A DNA stretch of 64,000 bases, from the NCBI GenBank assembly GCA_050875145.1, contig JBNMLH010000009.1, positions 1 through 64,000 on the forward strand, read 5' to 3'. A program made the position numbers and the translations under genes. This DNA comes from CAG-411 sp050875145. GTDB taxonomy: Bacteria; Bacillota; Clostridia; Lachnospirales; Lachnospiraceae. The notes beneath the pieces were generated by a model, which worked only from the letters and a program-made list of their open reading frames with translations, was not told the origin of the DNA and did not search any database. The stretch's first letter is position 1; each line of letters opens with the position of its first letter. Positions 34,979-44,514 of this stretch are shown here, in pieces.

Positions 34979-35968
34979 TTATCTTGCTGAAACAGGATGG
35001 TTGCACTTTTTTGCATAATCCTCCAGCAAATACTGTAAATCCGAAATACTCTCTATCTCATTTATCTTTCCTCGAAGTTTCGCTGACTGCGGATACCCAG
35101 TCGTATACCATGCCACATGTTTTCGCATTTCTCGCATACCCAGATACTCTCCTTTAAATGCCACCTGCATTTTTGCATGGCGAAGAATGGTCGCTATGAC
35201 TTCTCCAATCTCTGGTTTTGGAAGGTGATCCCCTGTTTCCAAATATCTTTTCGTCTGGGTAAACAACCATGGGTTGCCTCTCACACCTCTGGCAAGCATC
35301 ACTGCATCACAACCAGTCTCCTCCAACATTCGCTTTGCATCCTCAGGTTTGAATATATCTCCATTTCCAATCACCGGAATCGATACCGCTTCTTTTACTT
35401 CTCGAATCACATTCCAATCTGCCTGTCCACTATAGTATTGTTCTCTCGTTCTTCCATGTACCGCCACTGCTGCTGCCCCACTCTGCTCTGCAATTTTAGC
35501 AATCTCTGGCGCGTTGCAATCCTCTGCTCCGAATCCCTTACGGATTTTAACCGTCACTGGTTTTTCCAAAATGTTTGTCATAGCCGACACAATCTCTCCC
35601 ACCAGTTCCGGATTTTTCATAAGGGCAGAACCTTCTCCATTATTTACTACCTTTGGCACCGGACAGCCCATATTAATATCCACAATGTCAAAATTACGAT
35701 GCTCAATTCGCTTTGCCTGCTCGCTTAAAATCTTTGGATCACTGCCAAACAACTGCAATGCGACAGGACGTTCCTGTTCCTCAACTTCCAGAAGAATGGT
35801 CGTATTTTTATTTCCATACATAATGCCCTTTGCACTGACCATCTCGGTATAAATGAGGTCTGCTCCTGCTTCCTTGCATAACACTCGAAAGGGTAAGTCC
35901 GTCACTCCTGCCATGGGACCAAGCACAAGTTTTCCATTTATTTCTACATTTCCTATCTGTAAACTCAT
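34979..35968 (-). CDS. dusB: tRNA-dihydrouridine synthase
   Basis: A 329-residue FMN enzyme reducing uridines in tRNA. The TIM-barrel start LGPMAGVTDLPFR, the catalytic Cys in NMGCPVPKVVNNGEGSAL, VHGRTREQYYSG and GNGDIFKPEDA are all present. Length and motifs fit DusB. It sits between coaX (12 bp) and the phosphofructokinase gene (15 bp) on the same strand. Confidence 0.94.
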   Translation of the reverse strand: MSLQIGNVEINGKLVLGPMAGVTDLPFRVLCKEAGADLIYTEMVSAKGIMYGNKNTTILLEVEEQERPVALQLFGSDPKILSEQAKRIEHRNFDIVDINMGCPVPKVVNNGEGSALMKNPELVGEIVSAMTNILEKPVTVKIRKGFGAEDCNAPEIAKIAEQSGAAAVAVHGRTREQYYSGQADWNVIREVKEAVSIPVIGNGDIFKPEDAKRMLEETGCDAVMLARGVRGNPWLFTQTKRYLETGDHLPKPEIGEVIATILRHAKMQVAFKGEYLGMREMRKHVAWYTTGYPQSAKLRGKINEIESISDLQYLLEDYAKKCNHPVSAR

Positions 35969-35980
35969 AGTTTCCTCACT

Positions 35981-36751
35981 CTAACGCTTATTATATTCAT
36001 AAATAATGCGAAGTCCTTCTAAGGTCAAATTGCTATCATAAATATCAATCTCATCGGTCTCATCAGATATAATTTTTCCCAATCCACCGGTTGCCACTAC
36101 TTTGATATTTTCCATTGCTGTTTCTGCTTTTAATTTCTTAACAATGTATTCTGTCTGTCCCACATAGCCAAAAAACAAACCTGCCTGCATACTTGCTACT
36201 GTATTTTTAGCAAGAATCGTCTCTGGTTTTTTTATTTCAATTTCCGGAAGCATGGCAGTATCCTTCCACAGTGCATTGGCCGAAATTCGAATACCAGGAC
36301 TTGTCACTCCTGCAATCAATGATCCATCCGCTGTAATTACATCATGGGTTGTAGCTGTTCCAAAATCAATCACAATAACCGGTCCACCATAAAGCTCATA
36401 GGCAGCTACCGCATCCACAATACGATCTGCCCCCATTGACTTTGGATTTGCAATGGCAATATTGATTCCCGTTTTAATACCCGCACCCACAATGATAGGC
36501 TGTACATGAAAATATTTTTTTATTCCACTGGTAAAAGAATGCATGATATTCGGCACAACGGAAGAAATGATTACATCTTCAATCTGCTTTGGTTCCAGTC
36601 CATTCTTCTCCAACAGTTCTGTTATGAAAATACCGTACTCATCTGAGGTACGGGATACCTTTGTAGTCATTCGGTACGTTCCACGCAAATCTTTTCCTTC
36701 AAACACGCCCAGCGTAATATTGGTATTTCCTGCATCTACAACTAAAATCAT
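35981..36751 (-). CDS. coaX: Type III pantothenate kinase
   Basis: Starting at 36751 (GGAGG 5 nt upstream) gives 256 residues. It phosphorylates pantothenate, the first step of coenzyme A synthesis. The ASKHA-fold landmarks are MILVVDAGNTNITLG, GADRIVDAVAAYELYG, VIDFGTATTHDV and TGGLG. Type III enzymes are not inhibited by CoA. It is in the operon with DUF6145, dusB and pfp. Confidence 0.95.
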   Translation of the reverse strand: MILVVDAGNTNITLGVFEGKDLRGTYRMTTKVSRTSDEYGIFITELLEKNGLEPKQIEDVIISSVVPNIMHSFTSGIKKYFHVQPIIVGAGIKTGINIAIANPKSMGADRIVDAVAAYELYGGPVIVIDFGTATTHDVITADGSLIAGVTSPGIRISANALWKDTAMLPEIEIKKPETILAKNTVASMQAGLFFGYVGQTEYIVKKLKAETAMENIKVVATGGLGKIISDETDEIDIYDSNLTLEGLRIIYEYNKR

Positions 36752-36842
36752 GCCATCCTCCGATCCACTGAAATTCAGTGTATTTTCTCTATTTGCAGGT
36801 GTCATTGCACCCTTGCTCTATCTCGTATTTACAATTATCGTT

Positions 36843-37190
36843 CTATTCTTCTGCCAGCAAAGCGGCCACATCTTCATTTAAGAAAAATGCTTTGTAATAA
36901 AGCTCCAAACTTTCCAGTAATTCTTTTTTCTGTTCCTGAATCTGCTTTATCTTTAACACACTTCCAATTTCATCATACAGCAAATCACCTTCATCTGCCT
37001 CGGTGTGAAATAAAAGATTCCCTTCTTCATCAAATTCCATGGTAAGAATACCGCCCACATCTGCTGTAAAAAGGACACACATAATTTGTAGCTCCTCTTT
37101 AATTGATTCAGGCATCTGCACAAAATCTTCATTTAAATAGTATTTTTCTTCATATGCACTAGATGCACATAACACAATGTTTTTTTCCAT
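36843..37190 (-). CDS. DUF6145 family protein
   Basis: A 115-residue acidic protein (ELQIMCVLFTADVGGILT, DEGDLLYDEIGSVLKIK) that I match from memory to DUF6145, a Lachnospiraceae family of unknown function. It opens an operon with coaX (91-bp gap), dusB and pfp. A weak AGGT ribosome site precedes the ATG. No catalytic motif is visible. Confidence 0.75.
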   Translation of the reverse strand: MEKNIVLCASSAYEEKYYLNEDFVQMPESIKEELQIMCVLFTADVGGILTMEFDEEGNLLFHTEADEGDLLYDEIGSVLKIKQIQEQKKELLESLELYYKAFFLNEDVAALLAEE

Positions 37191-37260
37191 AAAAAATTAC
37201 CTCAACTTGTAACTACTAAACCGTTATCTAATCTCTAAATTTAAACATACGCTTCCTTAC

Positions 37261-37289
37261 AGAATATCATATATTGAGCATATTTACAA
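37261..37289 (-). promoter_or_regulatory. Promoter of the DUF6145-coaX-dusB-pfp operon
   Basis: On the minus strand TTGTAA (37284-37289), 17 bp, TATTCT (37261-37266). Confidence 0.6.
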
Positions 37290-37331
37290 GAACGGAAACT
37301 AGGAGAAATCACCTTGTTGGTTTTCATTGTT

Positions 37332-37390
37332 TAAAAAAAGAAAACGCCCCCAAAAGACAGACCTAACCTCTGTCCTTTGAAGAGCGCTTT
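37332..37390 (-). terminator. Terminator after the GLUG protein gene
   Basis: On the minus strand AAAGCGC/GCGTTTT enclose an inner AAAGGACAG/CTGTCTTTT hairpin, followed by CTTTTTTTA. Confidence 0.8.
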
Positions 37391-37410
37391 CACATAAGTG
37401 TATTTTTATT

Positions 37411-38985
37411 CTATTTTTTATTCTTTTCAATTTGTACTATAATTTTTACACTTTTCTTATGATAGTTGCTCGTTTCTGCTGCTGTTACTGTAATAATAGC
37501 TTTCCCTGTACTTTTAGGCGTTACAATTCCTTTATTACTTACAGTTGCTACCTTTTTATTGGAGCTCTTATATGTTACTTTTCCATTTCCAACTACTCTT
37601 TTTGCGTAAACGGCAAATGGCTTTGATTTGTATGCCTTTTTATAGGATTTTGTATATCGGATTTGTTGTATTCCTTTATGGATTACAAATGTTGTCGTTA
37701 TAGTTCCTGTATAACCATTTTTTCCTTGGATTCGCATTGTCGCTGTTCCTACATTTTTATTATTTTGGTAACTAATCGTATAATCATTATCTTTTTTTAG
37801 TTTTACACCTTTATTTGTAATTGTTACAGATGGTTTTATTGCCTTTCCAGTATATGTATATGCAGTTTTATCCCATTGCATCTGACAATCCGATAAATCA
37901 ACTAGCTTTATCAACACTGGGTATTCTGAATCCGAACGAAATTCCCACTTTAACCAATCTTCATTATCTCCTCTATTTTTATTTAACTGTTCAAGAAACG
38001 AATCCGTCTTCATATCAGCCTCTGGTAATGCCTTAATGTTTTTTTCAACACCATTCATGGTACCAAAATTGACACTATATGCTTCTTCTGAAGTATAACT
38101 ATTGGCTACGATGGATTTATTATCACTTACCCATCCTGCGATAGCACCCATTTTTTGAGAGGCCGTACTATCACTAATCTTTCCTGTGTTGTAACAGTTT
38201 TGTATTTCTGAACCCTCAATTACGGTTCCTACAACGCCTCCTATATATGCACTACTGTAAGAATTATCCCCTGAAAAAGATACATTTCCTAAATTTGCTG
38301 AATTATATATTTTACTACCATAACTATTTCCTGCAATTCCACCACAGCCTGAAGCAGAATAAATGGCATCCTTCATACTCACGTTCCCATTTGAAATGCA
38401 ATTCTTTATAATGCCACTATTTTGCCCTGCAATTCCACCAGAATAGCCAGTTCCTAAAATATTACCGCCTTTGTTGTAACAATTATAAATCGTTCCATCA
38501 TTTGAACCAGCAATGCTACCTACAGAAGAACCACCTTCAAATTCACAAGCTTCCATAGTCAAATTTTTTACAATTCCATTGTCTGCAATATAACCAAACA
38601 ATCCCATAAAAGCTGTACCATATTGCGTAACATTGATGCCCTTAATTGTATATCCTGCACCATCAAAAGTTCCTGCAAATTTATAAGACATATTTCCAAT
38701 CGGTGTAAAATTATTTACTGTTACTCCATCAAATTCTATATCTTTTGCTAATTTAATGATTTTCCCTTCATAGTTATTTCCATTATTTACCTTTTGAGCA
38801 AATTCTTTTAATTCTCTTGCAGATGATATCGTAAGATAGGAATTTTCTTCTTTTGTATTATCAATACTTTCCGCTCTTACTATTGTTTTATCCTGCATAC
38901 CTATACTAAAAAAACTTCCACCTGAGACTAATGTTGCACTCATTACAATCGCCAGTATGCCTTTGCATAATTTTTCATTTTTCAT
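37411..38985 (-). CDS. Secreted GLUG-repeat surface protein with Ig-like domains
   Basis: A 524-residue exported protein. A signal peptide (about 1-38) is followed by a beta-helix-like region of GLUG repeats (GLFGYIAD, GSIAGSNDGTIYNC, GGIAGQNSGIIKNC, GGIAGNSYGSKIYN, about 80-330). The C-terminus holds an MBG-like domain (TYTGKAIKPSVTITNKG, near 395-450) and a BIG2-like domain (VATVSNKGIVTPKSTGKA, near 470-515). Such proteins are adhesins or peptidase-like surface proteins. No sortase motif or SLH domain is visible, so how it attaches is unclear. AGGGGG lies before the ATG. Confidence 0.85.
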   Translation of the reverse strand: MKNEKLCKGILAIVMSATLVSGGSFFSIGMQDKTIVRAESIDNTKEENSYLTISSARELKEFAQKVNNGNNYEGKIIKLAKDIEFDGVTVNNFTPIGNMSYKFAGTFDGAGYTIKGINVTQYGTAFMGLFGYIADNGIVKNLTMEACEFEGGSSVGSIAGSNDGTIYNCYNKGGNILGTGYSGGIAGQNSGIIKNCISNGNVSMKDAIYSASGCGGIAGNSYGSKIYNSANLGNVSFSGDNSYSSAYIGGVVGTVIEGSEIQNCYNTGKISDSTASQKMGAIAGWVSDNKSIVANSYTSEEAYSVNFGTMNGVEKNIKALPEADMKTDSFLEQLNKNRGDNEDWLKWEFRSDSEYPVLIKLVDLSDCQMQWDKTAYTYTGKAIKPSVTITNKGVKLKKDNDYTISYQNNKNVGTATMRIQGKNGYTGTITTTFVIHKGIQQIRYTKSYKKAYKSKPFAVYAKRVVGNGKVTYKSSNKKVATVSNKGIVTPKSTGKAIITVTAAETSNYHKKSVKIIVQIEKNKK

Positions 38986-39030
38986 ATCCCTAATTCCCCC
39001 TTTTCTTTATATTTCTTCTTTGTTTTATTT

Positions 39031-40398
39031 CTATTCTCTCTCATCTAAAGGCACATAACTCTTATGCTTTGCCACTGCCTTATATGCTGGTCGAATAATT
39101 TTACCTTCATTAATAATCTCTTCAATTCGATGAGCACTCCATCCTGCAATACGAGCAATTGCAAAAATAGGTGTATACAACTCAGGTGGTAAATCAAGCA
39201 TGCTATATACAAATCCACTATAAAAGTCTACATTTGCACTAACACCCTTGTAAATCTTACGCTCCTTAGCAATTACTTCCGGTGCGAGTCTCTCCACCAT
39301 AGCATACAAATTAAACTCCTCCATACGTCCTTTTTCCTGTGCTAAATCATGCACCAATCCTTTAAAGATTTCAGCTCTAGGATCGGAAATAGAATATACC
39401 GCATGCCCCATACCATAAATAAGACCTTTTTTATCAAATGCCCTTTTATTTAATAAGTCACATAAATACTGCTTTACTTCTTCCTCATTGGTCCAATCTG
39501 CTACCTGTTTTTTCATATCATCAAACATACGAACTACCTTGATATTGGCCCCACCATGCTTTGGTCCTTTCAGAGAACCCAGAGAAGCAGCAATTACCGA
39601 ATAGGTATCCGTTCCTGATGATGTCACAACATGCGTTGTAAACGTAGAGTTATTTCCGCCTCCATGCTCTGCATGAATAATCAATGCAATATCTAAAATC
39701 TTTGCCTCCAATTTTGTGAATTTACTATCTGGACGCAATAAATGTAAAATGTTTTCTGCTGTAGAATACTCTTCTACCGGCTGATGAATAAACAGACTAT
39801 TTCCCCTCTGATAATGGCTATATGCCTGGTATCCATAAACAGCAAGCATTGGAAACAAGGCAATCAACTGTAAACACTGACGAAGTACATTTTCTACAGA
39901 GGTATCATCTGCACAATCATCATAGGAATATAATGTCAACACACTTCGTGCTAATGTATTCATCATATCTGCACTTGGTGCTTTTAAAATAATGTCACGC
40001 ACAAAGCTGGTTGGCAACACACTTCTGTAGTTCGCCAAAAGCTTCTTAAACTTATCTGCCTGTTCTTTATTAGGAAGTTCCCCAAAAATCAATAAATATG
40101 CAGTTTCTTCAAATCCAAAACGGTCTTCTTTTAAAAATCCTGCTGTCAATTCTTCTATATCAATTCCCTGAAAATAAAGCTTTCCCTCACATGGTATCAT
40201 ATCATGGTCCACAATTGTATAGGAACGAATCTCTGAAACCTCTGTAAGACCGGTCAATACGCCTTTTCCACTCACATCGCGTAAACCACGCTTTACATCA
40301 TACTTGGAATACAGTTCCGGATTGATTACTGCATTCTGTTTACAAATCTTCGCAAACTCCTGTACCTCTGGTGCCATTTCTGAAAAATACTCAGCCAT
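39031..40398 (-). CDS. gltA: Citrate synthase
   Basis: Starting at 40398 (AGGAG 6 nt upstream) gives 455 residues. It condenses oxaloacetate and acetyl-CoA to citrate, which in fermenting Clostridia mainly feeds 2-oxoglutarate and glutamate synthesis. Active-site elements are HAEHGGGNNSTFTTH, GPKHGGANIK and the catalytic Asp in NVDFYSGFVY. It follows argF after only 35 bp with no terminator, so it should be read from the ArgR-controlled promoter. Confidence 0.95.
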   Translation of the reverse strand: MAEYFSEMAPEVQEFAKICKQNAVINPELYSKYDVKRGLRDVSGKGVLTGLTEVSEIRSYTIVDHDMIPCEGKLYFQGIDIEELTAGFLKEDRFGFEETAYLLIFGELPNKEQADKFKKLLANYRSVLPTSFVRDIILKAPSADMMNTLARSVLTLYSYDDCADDTSVENVLRQCLQLIALFPMLAVYGYQAYSHYQRGNSLFIHQPVEEYSTAENILHLLRPDSKFTKLEAKILDIALIIHAEHGGGNNSTFTTHVVTSSGTDTYSVIAASLGSLKGPKHGGANIKVVRMFDDMKKQVADWTNEEEVKQYLCDLLNKRAFDKKGLIYGMGHAVYSISDPRAEIFKGLVHDLAQEKGRMEEFNLYAMVERLAPEVIAKERKIYKGVSANVDFYSGFVYSMLDLPPELYTPIFAIARIAGWSAHRIEEIINEGKIIRPAYKAVAKHKSYVPLDERE

Positions 40399-40433
40399 GT
40401 AATTCTCCTCTCTCAATTAAAATTTACCTAAAA

Positions 40434-41369
40434 TTACTCTCCTAATGTTGCCACCATAACTGCCTTAATGGTATGCATGCGATTTTCTGCTTCGTCAAAA
40501 ATAACGTCCGCATGTTCTTCAAATAATTCTTCTGTAACTTCCTTACCCTTTACTGCTGGAAGACAATGTAATAAAATAGTAGAATTTTTTCCTGTACGTG
40601 CAAATAATTCATGGTTTACCTGATATGGCTGTAACAATGCAATTCGTTCTGCTGCCTTATCTTCTTCCCCCATAGAACACCATACATCTGTGTAAATAGC
40701 ATCTGCACCCTTTACGGCATCTAACTGATCTGAAATCGTAATGGTTGCCCCAGATTCTTTCGCATAACCCTGGCATAAAGAAACCAATTCATCCGTTGGC
40801 CATAAAACTTTTGGTGCCAAAATAGTAAAATGCAATCCCATCTTTGCACTACCAATCATAAGACTGTTTGCCATATTATTTCTTCCATCCCCAACGTATA
40901 CAAAATTCAAGCCTTCCAATTTTCCAAACTGCTCACGCAATGTAAGGAAATCTGCTAAAATCTGAGTTGGATGGTATTCATCTGTCAAACCATTCCAAAC
41001 AGGTACTCCACTATACTTTGCTAATTTTTCTACAGTTTCCTGTTTAAATCCGCGAAATTCGATTCCATCAAACATTCTTCCTAACACACGAGCGGTATCT
41101 TCTACACTCTCTTTGTGTCCAAGTTGAATATCATCCTTTCCAAGATATTCCGGATGTCCACCTTCATCAATGCAACCAATCGTAAAGGAACATCTTGTTC
41201 TGGTAGAAGGTTTTTCAAAAATTAAGGCAACATTTTTTCCTTTCAAACTGTTTCCTGTAATTCCTTTCTTCTTTTTTGCCTTTAAATCAGCAGCTAAGTC
41301 AAGAAGATAACTAATTTCTTCTTTTGTAAAATCTTTTAATGTTAAAAAACTACGTCCTTTTAAATTCAT
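40434..41369 (-). CDS. argF: Ornithine carbamoyltransferase
   Basis: Starting at 41369 (GGAGG 7 nt upstream) gives 311 residues. It makes citrulline from ornithine and carbamoyl phosphate in arginine synthesis. The carbamoyl-phosphate motif is KPSTRTRCSF, with YHPTQILADF, the ornithine loop DVWCSMGEE and HCLPA. The promoter is overlapped by paired ARG boxes, so arginine should repress it, which favours the biosynthetic rather than the catabolic role. Confidence 0.95.
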   Translation of the reverse strand: MNLKGRSFLTLKDFTKEEISYLLDLAADLKAKKKKGITGNSLKGKNVALIFEKPSTRTRCSFTIGCIDEGGHPEYLGKDDIQLGHKESVEDTARVLGRMFDGIEFRGFKQETVEKLAKYSGVPVWNGLTDEYHPTQILADFLTLREQFGKLEGLNFVYVGDGRNNMANSLMIGSAKMGLHFTILAPKVLWPTDELVSLCQGYAKESGATITISDQLDAVKGADAIYTDVWCSMGEEDKAAERIALLQPYQVNHELFARTGKNSTILLHCLPAVKGKEVTEELFEEHADVIFDEAENRMHTIKAVMVATLGE

Positions 41370-41445
41370 ATGTGGTCCTCCAATCTTTTTATAGGCAAAA
41401 ATGACTGCCAAAAAATAATTCCAATTCTTTTCTTTCTATATTATT

Positions 41446-41484
41446 TACGAATAAATAATCATATTTATTGTATTTTTATTCATT
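41446..41484 (-). promoter_or_regulatory. Paired ARG boxes (ArgR operator)
   Basis: The right 18-bp box (41467-41484) has the perfect core TGTATTTTTATTCA, matching TGNATWWWWATNCA. The left box (41446-41463, core CGAATAAATAATCA) has two mismatches. The boxes are 3 bp apart, 21 bp centre to centre, as in known ArgR/AhrC operators. Confidence 0.8.
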
Positions 41485-41509
41485 GTATCACTTTTAGGGG
41501 CTTTGTCAA
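41482..41509 (-). promoter_or_regulatory. argF-gltA promoter
   Basis: On the minus strand TTGACA (41504-41509), 16 bp, TACAAT (41482-41487). The -10 overlaps the right ARG box. Confidence 0.82.
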
Positions 41510-41527
41510 GTCTTGCAAACTTAAATC

Positions 41528-43549
41528 CTATTTGCTCCTATCCTCATTATTTGCTTCTGCCTGCTTTTCTTTATCTGTCTTTTGATTTTTATTATCTTTA
41601 TCTGGAACCTTCACATCATGTGTAACATAATCTGCAATCAAATCCTGCTCCAACACCTGACGTGAAGCTGCTTTCAGCCCCAACATTTTTTCATACTGCT
41701 TTTCGTAATCATTAATATCAACTTCTTCTAAGGTATCACGTTTCCAAGCTTTGCTTCCCTCAAAAATACCTTCTCTGGAAATATCAAATATAATGTCATC
41801 ATAGGCAAAAGAACCTTCAAATAAATACGCAGTAAATGCCGCATATCCATGTTCCGCAGTAAGTAAGTTTTGTCCCATAATATATGGCTGCTCCAATTTA
41901 AAATCCATAAGATAAGACACAGTAGGCAAAAAATCCACCTGACAACCAAGTGTAGATATAGTTTTTGTCACCTTACTTCCGGGAATATGGATAATACAAG
42001 GTACTTTTAACATCTCCTCATATCCATATTCTTTTCCTAAAAATCTTCCAACGTACTCATCATTTTTATCCATGGTACAATTTAAACCATGGTGATCCCC
42101 ATAAAAAGCCAAAATTGTATTATCATATAATCCAGCTTCTTTTAGCTCAGCAATCAACTCTCCGATTGCCTCATCCGTATAATGGACCGCCTGTAAATAA
42201 TTTGCAAACTTACTTCCTTCGTCCTCCGGCAAAATATCCAGTTTTTGCAATTCCTTTGGCATTTCATATGGATGATGGCTGGTAAGCGTAATTCCAAAAG
42301 AGAAAAAATTTCCCTTTTGTTTTGAAAGCACATCTACCATCTGCTTAAACATGGATTTATCAGAAATTCCAAGTCCTACTATATCAGAAGAATCCAGCGT
42401 CTCAATGCTGTAAAAATTATCAATCCCCTGATACGGATATGCCGCCTGCCGATTCCAAAATGTGGCTTCATTTCCATGAAATGCAAAAGTTGTATATCCC
42501 TGCTCTTTCAACTTCCAAGGCAATCCATTGTAAGTATTATCGGTATAAAGCCGATAACTCTCTCCATCAATAACCGGATAGAGACTATTTAGCGTTGCAA
42601 ATTCCGCATCCGCTGTATTGCCCTTTCCTATAATAGAATAGTAGTTATCGAAATAAATACTTTCCTCTCCGATTAATTTATTTAAATTCGGTGTCAACAC
42701 CTGACCGTTATATTCGCGATTTATCAAAAAATTTTGAAAAGCCTCCAACTGTATCACAATTACATTTTTATCTTTTCCAATTCCTTTTAAACTTTCAATA
42801 TCTGGAGAATTGTCTGTTACATCTGGTGTATCATTTGCATCCTCCACCACATTGATAACATCCTGCGGCTCCCAGAAATCATGATGTACTGCCTGATATG
42901 CCACATCCACAATATCCTTTATATGATTTGTCATAAAACCAACACTATTAATTTTAGTAAGGAACGTAGTTCCTCCTGGATTTATGACACAAACAAGAAT
43001 AAACGCAGCAAGTATCCCTTCTATTACACCTTTTTGAAAATTCGTAAATATTCCCGCATATTTCTCTTCCGATGCCTTTCTGCGAAAATAGTAAGATGCA
43101 AAAGGAATATCCCAGATTAAAAAAATACTGGCAGGTATTAAAGTAGCAATAAAACTTTGTGGCACCTTTGCAACATTCGACACTTGATAAATCTGTCTGA
43201 CAGATACCGTCTGATTGTAATAATTAAAATACATCGAATCTGCAAACATCAAAAAACTAAGTCCCACATATATAATCATAAAAATTGCATATTTATGCTT
43301 CCATTTACTCTCACTTAGATGAGAAAATATAATCCAAAATATAAAAATAGTCCCTAATAATAATGGATGTAAAAAAGGATTCACATCAATCAAAATATAA
43401 TACGTCACTACTTTTAACAACAAAAACGCAAGTAACATATAAGGTACCTGCACAATCTTTTTTATCTTTTCCAATACACTCATTCCTTTAAAGCACAGTA
43501 AGCTGTCATCAAATCGTTTTGATGACAGCTCTACCTTTGCTATTTTCAT
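41528..43549 (-). CDS. LTA synthase family sulfatase-fold transferase
   Basis: A 673-residue membrane enzyme. Five N-terminal helices (about 30-230) precede an extracellular alkaline-phosphatase/sulfatase-fold domain. The nucleophile threonine is in GKGNTADAEF, with FHGNEATFWNR and AFYGDHHGL as metal ligands. Relatives make lipoteichoic acid from phosphatidylglycerol. The start is uncertain: at 43549 an AGGA lies 11 nt upstream, but a perfect 13-bp hairpin covers codons 7-16 and AAAGGA lies just before later in-frame codons (43483 ATG, 43474 TTG). The tail is a charged Lys/Asp stretch. Confidence 0.9.
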   Translation of the reverse strand: MKIAKVELSSKRFDDSLLCFKGMSVLEKIKKIVQVPYMLLAFLLLKVVTYYILIDVNPFLHPLLLGTIFIFWIIFSHLSESKWKHKYAIFMIIYVGLSFLMFADSMYFNYYNQTVSVRQIYQVSNVAKVPQSFIATLIPASIFLIWDIPFASYYFRRKASEEKYAGIFTNFQKGVIEGILAAFILVCVINPGGTTFLTKINSVGFMTNHIKDIVDVAYQAVHHDFWEPQDVINVVEDANDTPDVTDNSPDIESLKGIGKDKNVIVIQLEAFQNFLINREYNGQVLTPNLNKLIGEESIYFDNYYSIIGKGNTADAEFATLNSLYPVIDGESYRLYTDNTYNGLPWKLKEQGYTTFAFHGNEATFWNRQAAYPYQGIDNFYSIETLDSSDIVGLGISDKSMFKQMVDVLSKQKGNFFSFGITLTSHHPYEMPKELQKLDILPEDEGSKFANYLQAVHYTDEAIGELIAELKEAGLYDNTILAFYGDHHGLNCTMDKNDEYVGRFLGKEYGYEEMLKVPCIIHIPGSKVTKTISTLGCQVDFLPTVSYLMDFKLEQPYIMGQNLLTAEHGYAAFTAYLFEGSFAYDDIIFDISREGIFEGSKAWKRDTLEEVDINDYEKQYEKMLGLKAASRQVLEQDLIADYVTHDVKVPDKDNKNQKTDKEKQAEANNEDRSK
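43501..43530 (-). promoter_or_regulatory. Perfect hairpin at the start of the LTA synthase gene
   Basis: AGCTGTCATCAAA and its complement form a 13-bp stem with a 4-nt loop (43514-43517). No U-run follows. It could be a stem between the SPFH and LTA genes if translation starts downstream. Confidence 0.6.
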
Positions 43550-43582
43550 CGAAGAGACATTCCTATCTCAACCAATTGTAAT

Positions 43583-44509
43583 TTATTTTTCTGCAACTTC
43601 CACTACAGATTTTGCAAGTCCTGCTAAACTCTGTATCTCAGATGGAATAATAATCTTTGTTGCCTGACCATCTGCCGCCTTAGCAAAAGCATCCAAACTC
43701 TTTAACTGAATTACCTGTGGTGTAGCTCCTGCTTCGTTCAAGAAGCGGATACCATCTGCATTCGCCTGCTGTACTCGTAAAATTGCCTCTGCCTGACCTT
43801 CCGCCTCGCGGATCATCGTCTGCTTCTTTGCTTCTGCACGAAGAATAGCAGCTTCCTTCTCAGCCTCTGCTTCCAAAATAGCAGATGCTTTCTTACCTTC
43901 TGCAACTAAGATGCTAGACTTCTTCTCACCTTCTGCTTTTAATAAAGTCTCACGACGTTCACGCTCTGCCTTCATCTGCTTCTCCATAGAATCCTGAATT
44001 TCAGCAGGTGGAATAATATTCTTAAGCTCTACACGATTTACCTTGATACCCCAAGGGTCTGTTACTTCATCCAAAGTAGCTCTCATCTTTGCGTTGATAT
44101 CCTCTCTGGATGTAAGTGTCTGGTCTAACTCCAACTCACCGATAATATTACGAAGTGTAGTTGCTGTTAAATTTTCAATCGCCATAATTGGATTTTCTAC
44201 ACCATATGCATATGCTTTTGCATCTGTAATCTGGAAAAATACAACTGTATCAATACGAATGGATACATTATCCTTTGTGATTACAGGCTGTGGTGGAAAA
44301 TCTACTACCTGTTCTTTCAATGGAACTTTTTTTGCAACCTTGTCAATTAAAGGCATCTTCAGGTGAAGACCTACCTTCCAAATATCCTGACAAGCTCCTA
44401 AACGCTCTACAACAAATGCTTCTGCCTGAGGTACTACTCTAATACAAGAAATTAGTACACACAGAACAATAACTACTAATACAATTACTGGTAACATACT
44501 TGGTGACAT
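43583..44509 (-). CDS. SPFH/Band 7 membrane protein (stomatin-like)
   Basis: A 308-residue protein with one N-terminal membrane helix, a Band 7 domain (about 25-190, ERLGACQDIWKVGLHLKMP) and a long Ala/Glu coiled coil (KAEGEKKSSILVAEGKK). Stomatin/paraslipin proteins form large rings in membranes and are usually paired with NfeD, encoded here 5 bp upstream. It should organise membrane domains or help membrane-protein quality control. AGGAG precedes the ATG. Confidence 0.93.
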   Translation of the reverse strand: MSPSMLPVIVLVVIVLCVLISCIRVVPQAEAFVVERLGACQDIWKVGLHLKMPLIDKVAKKVPLKEQVVDFPPQPVITKDNVSIRIDTVVFFQITDAKAYAYGVENPIMAIENLTATTLRNIIGELELDQTLTSREDINAKMRATLDEVTDPWGIKVNRVELKNIIPPAEIQDSMEKQMKAERERRETLLKAEGEKKSSILVAEGKKASAILEAEAEKEAAILRAEAKKQTMIREAEGQAEAILRVQQANADGIRFLNEAGATPQVIQLKSLDAFAKAADGQATKIIIPSEIQSLAGLAKSVVEVAEK

Positions 44510-44514
44510 ACCTT

